A stretch of DNA of 5,695 nt from Holosporaceae bacterium (lineage in GTDB: Bacteria > Pseudomonadota > Alphaproteobacteria > UBA3830): assembly GCA_031288435.1 (NCBI GenBank), contig JAITRK010000069.1, forward strand, positions 1 to 5,695, given 5' to 3'. Shown here one piece after another: positions 1-5,695 of the stretch; within the stretch, counting starts at the first letter, position 1, and every line of letters begins with the position of its first letter. The notes below the pieces were generated by a model that did no database searches, had not been told where the DNA came from, and saw nothing but the letters and a program-made list of their open reading frames with translations. The translations under genes were made by a program, and so were the position numbers.

Positions 1-627
1 GAAGGGCAGAAGATGTCAAAATCTCTTGGAAACGTTGTGGATCCAATGGAGATTGTCGATAGATATGGCCTGGATCAGATGAGATATTTCCTGTTTCGGG
101 AAGTAAAATTCGGCGAAGACGGCGATTTTTCAGAAGCCGCTCTCAAGAGAAGAATATCGTTTGATTTGGCCAATGATTTAGGAAATTTAGTGCAGCGGAT
201 TTTGGTATTCATACAAAAAATTGGCGGCAGCGTTACCGTTGACTATAATTTTTCCGATTACGAGGCTGGACTGTTCGAACGCGCCAGATCGTTGATCGAT
301 AGGATTCGTCCTCTAATGGATAGACAGGATCTGTATGGCTCGCTAAATACAGCCTGGGAGCTAGTTGCCGAATCCAATAAATTCATCAACGACGCCAGGC
401 CATGGGAACTTGTTAAGCGCGATACGGATAAATTAAACAAAGTGCTAACTGTCCTGTGCGAAAGCATACGGTCCATAGGGTTTGGGCTGGCGCCGTTTTT
501 GCCAGAGACTTCTCGGAAAATTTTCGATTTTATGAAGGTTAGTGGGAAATCGTTTGAAGAAATAAAAATAAATTTCGAAAATCAGACATTTGGCGAGTCG
601 TTTCCTTTGTTTCCAAAGGAAGCGTAA
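1..627 (+). CDS. metG: Methionyl-tRNA synthetase, C-terminal part (5' end outside the window)
   Basis: This is the 3' part of the class I enzyme that charges tRNA-Met with methionine in the cytoplasm, using ATP. The frame is open from the first base, so the gene begins upstream. Visible residues 4-8 are KMSKS, the ATP-binding loop of class I synthetases, followed by LGNVVDP. The next part, with 'REVKFGEDGDFS' (about residues 33-44), links to the helical anticodon-binding domain. 'NKFINDARPWEL' (about 126-137) carries the conserved Trp of the MetG anticodon-recognition region. The protein stops soon after this domain, so it lacks the C-terminal EMAP/Trbp111 tRNA-binding extension found in some MetG proteins. 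It ends in TAA 2 nt before tatD, an arrangement (metG-tatD) common in bacteria. Identification is very secure; the catalytic Rossmann half cannot be checked here. Confidence 0.97.
   Translation, partial: EGQKMSKSLGNVVDPMEIVDRYGLDQMRYFLFREVKFGEDGDFSEAALKRRISFDLANDLGNLVQRILVFIQKIGGSVTVDYNFSDYEAGLFERARSLIDRIRPLMDRQDLYGSLNTAWELVAESNKFINDARPWELVKRDTDKLNKVLTVLCESIRSIGFGLAPFLPETSRKIFDFMKVSGKSFEEIKINFENQTFGESFPLFPKEA
615..620 (+). promoter_or_regulatory. Ribosome binding site of tatD
   Basis: AAAGGA lies inside the last codons of metG, 9 nt before the tatD ATG at 630. It supports this start and indicates that tatD is translated from the metG message. Confidence 0.6.
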
Positions 628-629
628 TT

Positions 630-1490
630 ATGCTGGTGGATTCCCATTGCCATCTAAATGTCTCGAGATTTTCTAAGATAGCAGACGATCGCGATTATTC
701 CAGCGAAGCCATCATTGGAAGAGCGCAACGTTCCGGCGTAGAGTGCATGTTGAATATAGGAACTGAGCTACCCGAATGGAACTTGCTGCGGTCCATTTCT
801 GCTTCACATGATATGGTGTTTCATTCTGTCGGCGTACATCCGCTAAGTGCCGCTGAGCACTGCGAAAAGTATTCATTGCAGGAAATTTCAGACGCCATTG
901 ACAATGGCGTCGACAACTCCAAATGCGTCGCAGTTGGTGAAATAGGTCTCGATTACCACTACGCAAAGAATCATGAAAAAAATCAAAAAGAGTTGTTTGA
1001 ATTGCAAATGGCGGCAGCTCTGAAACATGATCTTCCGGTATCTATTCATTCCCGTGACGCCGAATCCGATACAATTGCCATTCTCCGACACAGCGCCGGT
1101 GCCCGCGGAGTAATGCATTGTTTCTCTGGCGGCAGGGGATTTGCCTTTGCAGCGCTCGATTTAGGATTTTATATATCTTTTTCCGGAGTTATAACTTTTA
1201 AAAACAGCGTGCAACTCCAGGAAGTTGCCAAAGCAGTTCCCATTGATAGGTTACTAATTGAAACGGACGCGCCATTTTTATCTCCGGAACCGCTGCGCGG
1301 AAAAATTAACGAGCCGGCCTTTCTAACGCACATCGCTGCAAGAATGGCTGCGCTACTGGAGAGACCATACGAAGAGATTTGTGATCTAACTTCTCAGAAT
1401 TTTTTTAATTTGTTTAGTAAAGCCGACTCATGTCAAAAAATAGAAATAAAGAAAAAGACCTCCAGTGGCTGTACGGCAAACACGCCGTAA
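630..1490 (+). CDS. tatD: TatD-family metal-dependent hydrolase (DNase)
   Basis: Cytoplasmic TIM-barrel metallohydrolase of the TatD family; characterised members are 3'-5' exonucleases acting on DNA or RNA, with roles in DNA repair and degradation. All expected metal ligands are visible: H6 and H8 in DSHCHLN, E104 in GEIGLDYH, H140 in SIHSRDA, H163 in MHCFSGG, and D213 in ETDAPFLSPEPLRG. The start is the ATG after AAAGGA, and the motif DSHCH sits at the N-terminus as usual. At 286 aa it is about 20 residues longer than the usual 255-265. The family's normal end, NFFNLF, falls at about 257-262, and the extra tail comes from 61 nt that overlap the start of rlmB in another frame. That tail (rich in Lys and Ser) looks like incidental read-through into rlmB and not a domain. 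The exact in vivo substrate is unknown. Confidence 0.95.
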   Translation: MLVDSHCHLNVSRFSKIADDRDYSSEAIIGRAQRSGVECMLNIGTELPEWNLLRSISASHDMVFHSVGVHPLSAAEHCEKYSLQEISDAIDNGVDNSKCVAVGEIGLDYHYAKNHEKNQKELFELQMAAALKHDLPVSIHSRDAESDTIAILRHSAGARGVMHCFSGGRGFAFAALDLGFYISFSGVITFKNSVQLQEVAKAVPIDRLLIETDAPFLSPEPLRGKINEPAFLTHIAARMAALLERPYEEICDLTSQNFFNLFSKADSCQKIEIKKKTSSGCTANTP

Positions 1491-2176
1491 AGGCAGCGCT
1501 GAAGAATCCTGCCCGCGAAATTCATCGATTTGTGCTACTGAAATCATCGGTGGAATTTCAGAAAGAATGCGGCGCTACCGGAGAAATCGTTGACGAAAAA
1601 TTTTTCGCGACACTTTTTGGCCGTGAATCTGTGCACCAGGGATGCGCCGTCTACGTAAAACGGCTGCGCGAACATTGTCTAGAGGAGATGGTCGAAGACG
1701 ACTCCGATATGCGCCCTATAATGTTTTTAGATCAGGTGACGGATCCGCAAAATCTCGGCAGTATTCTGCGGTCAGCTGCGGTTTTTGGAGCGCGGGCGGT
1801 GGTGACGACGGAGGATCGAGGTCCCGGGTTAACAGCCGCCGTTGCGAAGGCGGCGTCTGGCGCATTGGAAGCGGTACCGCTAATTCGCGTCGTAAATCTT
1901 GTGCAGAGCATAAAATTTCTCAGAAAACATGGATTTTGGAGTATCGGACTGGAAGAAAAATCTGCTAAAACTCTGGAAGAAGTATCGCTGAACGATAAAT
2001 TTATTCTGGTGGTTGGCGGCGAAGGTTCCGGCCTGCGGCGATTGACTCGAGAATCCTGCGATTTCCTAGCGAAACTACCGAGCTGGAGCGTATTTGGCAC
2101 GCTGAATGCTGCCCAGGCCGCTACGGTCGCACTCTACGAAAGCCTACGGCAGCGTTGCCTCGCTAACAACAGATAA
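1430..2176 (+). CDS. rlmB: 23S rRNA (guanosine-2'-O-)-methyltransferase, SpoU/TrmH family
   Basis: SPOUT-class methyltransferase that, in the RlmB group, methylates the 2'-O of G2251 (E. coli numbering) in the 23S rRNA peptidyl-transferase P-loop using S-adenosylmethionine. An N-terminal substrate-binding domain (about 12-85) opens with LYGKHAVKAAL and contains VHQGCAVYV. The knotted SPOUT domain follows: motif 1 LDQVTDPQNLGSILRSA (100-116, with N108 and R114), motif 2 VVGGEGSGLRRLT (194-206, with E198), and motif 3 TLNAAQAATVALYE (224-237). Length, 248 aa, is normal. The start is well bounded: TAA 1406, TAG 1415 and TAA 1418 are in frame just upstream, so ATG 1430 is the first possible ATG. 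No strong ribosome binding site is seen, which suggests coupling to tatD translation. Motif 3 has Thr where Ser is usual. Another TrmH-like target is possible, but the HQG-containing N-domain favours RlmB. Confidence 0.9.
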   Translation: MSKNRNKEKDLQWLYGKHAVKAALKNPAREIHRFVLLKSSVEFQKECGATGEIVDEKFFATLFGRESVHQGCAVYVKRLREHCLEEMVEDDSDMRPIMFLDQVTDPQNLGSILRSAAVFGARAVVTTEDRGPGLTAAVAKAASGALEAVPLIRVVNLVQSIKFLRKHGFWSIGLEEKSAKTLEEVSLNDKFILVVGGEGSGLRRLTRESCDFLAKLPSWSVFGTLNAAQAATVALYESLRQRCLANNR

Positions 2177-2186
2177 CCCTTCTGAT

Positions 2187-3014
2187 TCAATCGGCAGTAA
2201 GCATTTGGACATACATTTTGTATATCTTTACGAAATCCTCAACTTTTATTTGCTCTGCCCTGGTAGATGGATCGTATCCCAATAACGACAGAGCTTCCGT
2301 CGGATTTGCAAAGTATTTTTTCAGGGGCTTTATAACGGTTTTTCTTCGATGCGCAAAAACATCTGCCATCATATGGGAAAAACCATCGTAGGATTCGTGA
2401 TGCTCCACTTTATCCAGCTGATGCGGTACTAGACGTAGCAGCGACGACCTTACCAGCGGTGGCGGTGAAAAACTACTGGGCTCTAAATCGAAAATTTTTT
2501 TGACTGCGGACTTCCACTGAACTAAAACCGACAATTTCCCATAGGCCTTTGATCTCGGGACGGCATAGAGTCGATCAGCCACTTCCTTTTGAAACATAAG
2601 TATAAATTTTTCGCATAGATGGAAGCGCGGAAGCCAGCGAAACAGCAACTGGGTGGAAATGTTGTACGGAAGATTTGAGAGAACTATTTGAGGAGCTATG
2701 CTGTGCAAGTCGAAATTCAGTGCGTCTGCTTCGATAATTTCCAGTTTATTGCCGAAATCCGGCCGTAGTTCTCGCCAAACGGCCGCCCAATGACGATCAT
2801 ATTCCACGAGATAAAGTTTCTGCAGTGGAAGTTTTAGTAGCTCCAGTGTAATGCCTCCTGGACCTGGACCAACTTCTGCGATCACTTTTCCCTCAACGTC
2901 TCCGGCTGCAGCAACTATTTTTTTGTTGATATTTTCATTGAAAATAAAATGCTGTCCTAGTTCGCGGAGTGTGTTGCGGTGATATTTTGCGAATATCTCT
3001 TTTGCGGAATACAT
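2187..3014 (-). CDS. rsmA: 16S rRNA (adenine1518-N6/adenine1519-N6)-dimethyltransferase
   Basis: RsmA/KsgA dimethylates the two adjacent adenines in the helix 45 loop of 16S rRNA with SAM, late in 30S assembly; its loss gives kasugamycin resistance in many bacteria. The SAM-binding Rossmann motif is EVGPGPGGITLELL (47-60), followed by the acidic ribose-binding E71 in LVEYDR and D97 in EADAL. The catalytic NLPYN is at 114-118. MFQKEVADRL (140-149), SKAYGKLSVL (155-164), FSPPPLVRS (182-190) and FAHRRKT (220-226) are family signatures, and the C-terminal helical domain is complete. Length, 275 aa, is normal. The ATG is 5 nt after AGGGGA and 18 nt downstream of the hemW stop, so it is probably the last gene of the minus-strand operon. 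The N-terminal segment reads ELGQHFIFN where LGQNFL-D is usual. The signature GPGPGG is typical of alphaproteobacterial versions. Confidence 0.97.
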   Translation of the reverse strand: MYSAKEIFAKYHRNTLRELGQHFIFNENINKKIVAAAGDVEGKVIAEVGPGPGGITLELLKLPLQKLYLVEYDRHWAAVWRELRPDFGNKLEIIEADALNFDLHSIAPQIVLSNLPYNISTQLLFRWLPRFHLCEKFILMFQKEVADRLYAVPRSKAYGKLSVLVQWKSAVKKIFDLEPSSFSPPPLVRSSLLRLVPHQLDKVEHHESYDGFSHMMADVFAHRRKTVIKPLKKYFANPTEALSLLGYDPSTRAEQIKVEDFVKIYKMYVQMLTAD

Positions 3015-3019
3015 GCGGT

Positions 3020-3025
3020 TCCCCT
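3020..3025 (-). promoter_or_regulatory. Ribosome binding site of rsmA
   Basis: AGGGGA on the minus strand lies in the 18-nt gap after hemW, 5 nt before the rsmA ATG at 3014. It is the clearest Shine-Dalgarno match in the window and fixes the rsmA start. Confidence 0.65.
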
Positions 3026-3032
3026 AATCTTT

Positions 3033-4217
3033 TCAGGACGTGGACGACGGTGGCAATACAGAAGTGGCAGCATCCAGATCTGTCAACAGGAATTCCAATA
3101 TGGAATTTAATCTATTTCTTCCGGCATAGGTTAGTCGCAGGCGTTCTCTGTCGTTCTCCATCAAATTATTTTCCAGCAGGAATCGTATTTTTTCCATAGG
3201 AAGCGGCAATGTTAGACGTCTTTCATTTAATTTTATGCCGTCTGTTAGCCGCAGTCCCATTAGAAGTATCTCCTCAAATTCTTCTGAAGAAGATAGAGCC
3301 CTTCTATGACAGGTTCCATCGTCGCCATTTTTGAGAGAATTCATCCAATTTTGTGGACGAGAGATTTTTTCGATTTCGTGTTTTTTCCCGTCAAGCGTAA
3401 TTCGGCTATGAGCGCCTGGGCCGACTCCAAGATAGTCTCCGTAGGTCCAATAGACCAGGTTATGGCGGGATTCGTAGCCAGCTGCGGCATAATTTGAAAT
3501 CTCATACTGTCGTAGGCCGTTATCTTCCAGAAATTTGCGCGTAAAATGATGGAGCTTTAATTCGTGTTCTTCATCCATCGCCATCGCCAATGTACCATTC
3601 GATTGCCGGTGGAAAAACGGCGTATTTTCTTCGATGGTAAGCTGATAGCTTGAAATGTGTAAAGGACCAAAACTTAGAGCCGTTGATAAATCGTTTTTCC
3701 AATCTTTCAGTTTTTGATATCCGTAGATGAAGTCCATACTGAAATTTTGAAAGACATTAGCAACGATTTCTGCCGCCGCCAGCGCCATTGAACCGTCGTA
3801 GATTCTGCCTAGGAATTTCAAATTCTCGGACTGAAAACTTTGAATGCCAAGAGATATACGGGTTATGCCTGCGTTCAGAAAATTTTGCATTTTTTCTTTA
3901 TCAAATGTTTTTGGATTCGCTTCCAGAGAAATTTCCACATCGTCATCCATTGGACACATTTTTTCCAGTACATTTAATATGCTCTCTACGGCAGCCGGAG
4001 CCATTAGCGATGGCGTTCCGCCGCCAAAGAAAACGCTAACGATGCGCCGCTTCCCAATTTTTGCCAGTTCGTTTTCTAGATCCAATCTAAGAAAATTCTC
4101 GACGATTTGATAGATTGATCGATCATTTTCCGGAAAGCTCGTGAAATTGCAATAAGGGCATTTGGACAGACAGAACGGCCAGTGAACGTATACTGCTAGC
4201 GTTTTTTCCTGTGGCAT
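3033..4217 (-). CDS. hemW: Radical SAM heme chaperone HemW
   Basis: HemW is a radical-SAM family protein that binds heme and is implicated in delivering it to respiratory-chain hemoproteins; it was long mis-annotated as oxygen-independent coproporphyrinogen oxidase. The [4Fe-4S] motif is C16-x3-C20-x2-C23 in the segment HWPFCLSKCPYCNF. Residue 25 is Phe where true HemN has a fourth Cys, which argues for HemW. The SAM-contact GGGTPS is at 65-70, followed by EANP (99-102), ISLGIQSF (121-128) and LGRIYD (136-141). The HemW-type half has SSYQLTIEENTPF (189-201), YEISNYA (238-244), HNLVYW (252-257) and GVGPGAHS (264-271), then a winged-helix C-terminus. Length, 394 aa, is normal. It starts inside trmD (22-nt overlap) after only a weak GAG, so translational coupling is likely. 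The Asn in CPYCNF (usually Asp) is a small oddity. Confidence 0.94.
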   Translation of the reverse strand: MPQEKTLAVYVHWPFCLSKCPYCNFTSFPENDRSIYQIVENFLRLDLENELAKIGKRRIVSVFFGGGTPSLMAPAAVESILNVLEKMCPMDDDVEISLEANPKTFDKEKMQNFLNAGITRISLGIQSFQSENLKFLGRIYDGSMALAAAEIVANVFQNFSMDFIYGYQKLKDWKNDLSTALSFGPLHISSYQLTIEENTPFFHRQSNGTLAMAMDEEHELKLHHFTRKFLEDNGLRQYEISNYAAAGYESRHNLVYWTYGDYLGVGPGAHSRITLDGKKHEIEKISRPQNWMNSLKNGDDGTCHRRALSSSEEFEEILLMGLRLTDGIKLNERRLTLPLPMEKIRFLLENNLMENDRERLRLTYAGRNRLNSILEFLLTDLDAATSVLPPSSTS

Positions 4218-4918
4218 ATTTTACTCAATTCAGAAGAAACATACTGTGACCACAAATCTGGCCGTCTTATCATGGTTATTTTTTTTGATTGATCTAGTCG
4301 AAACTTTTTTACTTTTTCATGGTGCCCAGACACAAGCTCCTCCGGAACAGACAGGCCGCGGAATTCTCTGGGACGCGTGTACTGATCATATTCCAATAAT
4401 CCGTTTCGGAACGAATCGTTGTCCAGCGATTCTACTTCTCCCACCAGGCCAGGCAATAATCGTACGCAGCCCTCTATTATAACCATTGCCACAGCCTCGC
4501 CGCCCATCAGAACAAAGTCGCCGATGGATACCTCTTCGAACTCGTAGGAAGAAATGATTCGCTGATCCACGCCCTCATATCTTCCGCATAGCAGCACAAT
4601 TCCAGGAGATGCGCTGAATTCATCAATATCGCGTTGTCGCAATTGCCTACCGCGCGGGGAAAGATAAATTTTTCGGTGCTGTTGCGCTTTAGCCGATAGA
4701 GAGTTGTAGGCTTTTTCGAATGTTAGCGGAGACAGCAACATTCCCGCGCCTCCGCCGTATGGCGTGGAGTCTATTCTATCAGATTTTGTTGGAAATTCTT
4801 TTAAATCTACAAGATTCAACTGCCAAAGGCCGAGTTTCAAAGCTTTGCCAATGTTAGATACGCCGAGGTTCCCAGGAAACGCCTCTGGAAAAATAGTAAA
4901 AACCGTAGCCTGCCACAT
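4196..4918 (-). CDS. trmD: tRNA (guanine37-N1)-methyltransferase
   Basis: Essential SPOUT-class enzyme that makes m1G37 next to the anticodon of tRNAs reading CNN-type codons, preventing +1 frameshifting; it works as a dimer with SAM bound in a trefoil knot. The motifs are complete: FTIFPEAF (8-14), TPYGGGAGM (52-60), LLCGRYEGVDQRI (109-121), SIGDFVLMGGEAVAM (131-145) and RLLPGLVG (153-160). The catalytic Asp lies in NDSF (D168), and GLLEYDQYTRP (173-183) and VPEELVSGHH (191-200) follow. The 240-aa length is normal. The start chosen is the ATG at 4918, overlapping the rimM stop in TGATG; a TTG one codon upstream is possible but less likely. There is no clear ribosome binding site, so translation is probably coupled to rimM. 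It is followed by hemW, not by rplS, which is the usual neighbour. Confidence 0.97.
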   Translation of the reverse strand: MWQATVFTIFPEAFPGNLGVSNIGKALKLGLWQLNLVDLKEFPTKSDRIDSTPYGGGAGMLLSPLTFEKAYNSLSAKAQQHRKIYLSPRGRQLRQRDIDEFSASPGIVLLCGRYEGVDQRIISSYEFEEVSIGDFVLMGGEAVAMVIIEGCVRLLPGLVGEVESLDNDSFRNGLLEYDQYTRPREFRGLSVPEELVSGHHEKVKKFRLDQSKKITMIRRPDLWSQYVSSELSKICHRKKR

Positions 4919-5415
4919 CAATTTTTATAGCGATTAAACGCATCCTCTGTCATGCTAATGCTTGTTGCACCATCGTCCGGGAAATTTTCACGAGTAAACG
5001 GAACAAAAAACGTGTCGTTGTCGCAGGAAATTTCCAGTAGATCGCCAGCTCCAAAGTTATGTATATTAACCACGGCGCCGCCGAAGTCGTCTCGGCCTAT
5101 TATTTTTACCGGTTTTGCTATTAAATCGCAGAGATAAAATTCCGAATCCGACAGTTGTGGAAGGTCTATCTTATGGACGTAGAAGCTGGCGCCCTTCAAA
5201 GCCTCCGCTGCGCATCGATCCGATACGCTATCCAACGAAAGCACAACGTTATTTCCGGAAATAAACCGCACAACTCTAAACGTAAATGCGTCTCCGTGAT
5301 TGTTATATATTTTTTTGTACCTTTTTATGTTATCTGAAAAAAGTATTGCTCTCAGGAGTCCGCGCACGCCGAAGGCTCCGTTGATACGCAAAATTTCCAC
5401 AAAATTGCTGGTCAT
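4918..5415 (-). CDS. rimM: Ribosome maturation factor RimM
   Basis: RimM is a cytoplasmic assembly factor that binds ribosomal protein uS19 in the 30S head and is needed for efficient 16S rRNA processing. With the start used here it is 165 aa, a normal length. The N-terminal beta-barrel begins with the signature INGAFGVRG (11-19). The C-terminal PRC-barrel domain carries SEFYLCDLIAKPV (91-103), the GGAVVNIHNFGAGDLLEI stretch (112-129), and FVPFTRENFP (137-146). NFGAGDLLEI is typical of alphaproteobacterial RimM. The ATG at 5415 is preferred because GGAAG sits 8 nt upstream and because the family usually has only a few residues before GAFG. An in-frame ATG at 5430 and a TTG at 5436 would add 5 or 7 residues. 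The gene lies 39 nt after trkA and overlaps trmD by one base. Its usual upstream partner rpsP is absent. Confidence 0.95.
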   Translation of the reverse strand: MTSNFVEILRINGAFGVRGLLRAILFSDNIKRYKKIYNNHGDAFTFRVVRFISGNNVVLSLDSVSDRCAAEALKGASFYVHKIDLPQLSDSEFYLCDLIAKPVKIIGRDDFGGAVVNIHNFGAGDLLEISCDNDTFFVPFTRENFPDDGATSISMTEDAFNRYKN

Positions 5416-5423
5416 AGCAGCTG

Positions 5424-5428
5424 CTTCC
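5424..5428 (-). promoter_or_regulatory. Ribosome binding site that decides the rimM start
   Basis: GGAAG on the minus strand lies 8 nt before the ATG at 5415. The alternative ATG at 5430 has only a weak GCGAG-like sequence upstream, so this site favours the shorter protein. Confidence 0.5.
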
Positions 5429-5454
5429 ATTATCAAATGCTCGCCAAGTATAAT

Positions 5455-5695
5455 TCAATAATAACGACAAGAGAAATTTCTTTTCAATTTGCCCACGGAT
5501 TTCTTTTCCGCCAGCAATAGCAGGCGATCTCCAATCGCTATTTTACTGCTGATTGGATTTACAACGCCGTTTTTGCTAATAAAAATCGGGGAAATGGCCT
5601 CCTCAACGCCCATTGAGGAAAAACTCTGGCCGATTTTCGGGCACGATTCCGTTATTTCAGCTGCGATAACGCAGAAATCGCCGTCTCCCAATTCG
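5455..5695 (-). CDS. trkA: TrkA-like potassium-uptake regulatory protein, C-terminal RCK_C domain (5' end outside the window)
   Basis: The last 79 residues of a protein whose frame stays open to the window edge, so the gene begins beyond it; the TTG at 5691 is not taken as a start. The segment reads as an RCK_C (TrkA-C) domain. An ITESCPKIGQSF stretch matches the 'SPLIGKSL' strand-turn of the family. IFISKNGVVNP matches the 'AIVRDGEVIIP' strand pair, and IGDRLLLLAEKKSVGKL matches 'AGDRVVLFA..EAVKKV'. The protein ends NFSCRYY, about where TrkA proteins end. TrkA is a cytosolic NAD-binding subunit that gates the TrkH/G potassium channel. Other proteins also carry RCK_C domains, so TrkA is the best guess and not proven. 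Stop TGA is 39 nt before rimM, suggesting co-transcription. The pairing trkA-rimM is unusual. Confidence 0.75.
   Translation of the reverse strand, partial: ELGDGDFCVIAAEITESCPKIGQSFSSMGVEEAISPIFISKNGVVNPISSKIAIGDRLLLLAEKKSVGKLKRNFSCRYY

Noticed and set aside
888..1118. Open frame on the minus strand inside tatD with a hydrophobic stretch.
   Set aside because: It lies opposite the conserved TatD core including E104 and H140, so the coding constraint belongs to tatD; the hydrophobicity follows from the complementary codons.
1732..2100. A 122-codon open frame on the minus strand inside rlmB.
   Set aside because: It is fully opposite a well-matched RlmB SPOUT domain, has no recognisable domain, and is best explained as a shadow frame.
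2182..2196. Short potential hairpin around CTGATT/AATCGG at the rlmB-rsmA junction.
   Set aside because: Only about four pairs could form around a workable loop, including a G-T pair, with no T run after it; too weak for a terminator.
3033..4217. Annotation as oxygen-independent coproporphyrinogen III oxidase (HemN).
   Set aside because: The fourth cysteine of the HemN motif is replaced by Phe and the later motifs fit HemW, so a coproporphyrinogen oxidase role is not supported.
5447..5475. Possible promoter before rimM on the minus strand: TATACT (5452-5447) resembling a -10 box.
   Set aside because: At the right spacing the upstream hexamer is TTCTCT, a poor -35 match; the better TTGTCG (5470-5465) is only 12 nt away. 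AT-rich sequence makes such a -10 likely by chance.
5472..5481. Perfect 10-bp palindrome AGAAATTTCT near the end of trkA.
   Set aside because: It lies inside coding sequence, has no loop or flanking T tract to form a terminator, and similar short AT palindromes (for example GAAAATTTTC at 516-525) occur elsewhere in coding DNA.

Overview
The window looks like a compact stretch of ordinary bacterial chromosome, most likely from an alphaproteobacterium of moderate base composition. I infer this from family signatures rather than from a search. The MetG fragment has a 'REVKFGEDGDFS' segment. RsmA has 'GPGPGGITLELL' and 'NLPYNIS'. RimM has 'NFGAGDLLEI'. TrkA has a typical C-terminal tail. All of these resemble alphaproteobacterial versions. 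The gene order is unlike the textbook order for rimM-trmD, which suggests a rearranged, possibly host-associated or divergent lineage; I cannot name the genus.

The layout is two converging gene sets. On the plus strand, 1-2176 holds the 3' part of metG (methionyl-tRNA synthetase), then tatD (metal-dependent nuclease), then rlmB (23S rRNA 2'-O-methyltransferase). These are separated by 2 nt and then overlap by 61 nt. On the minus strand, read from 5695 down to 2187, are the 3' end of a trkA-like potassium-uptake regulator, rimM (30S maturation factor), trmD (tRNA m1G37 methyltransferase), hemW (radical-SAM heme chaperone) and rsmA/ksgA (16S rRNA dimethyltransferase). The two sets meet tail to tail with only 10 nt between stop codons.

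Only about 69 nt of the window is non-coding, so there is no gene-free stretch worth describing. I saw no tRNA or rRNA gene, mobile element, CRISPR array, convincing promoter or rho-independent terminator. Functionally the window is dominated by translation: aminoacylation (MetG), tRNA modification (TrmD), ribosome maturation (RimM) and rRNA methylation of both subunits (RlmB, RsmA). TatD, HemW and TrkA are housekeeping passengers. Minus-strand genes are spaced or overlapped in ways that suggest one transcript with translational coupling.

I found no evidence of a previously undescribed system. The points worth a second look are modest: the long tatD/rlmB overlap downstream of a correctly phased run of seven T, rimM-trmD without rpsP or rplS next to them, and a few family-motif substitutions.
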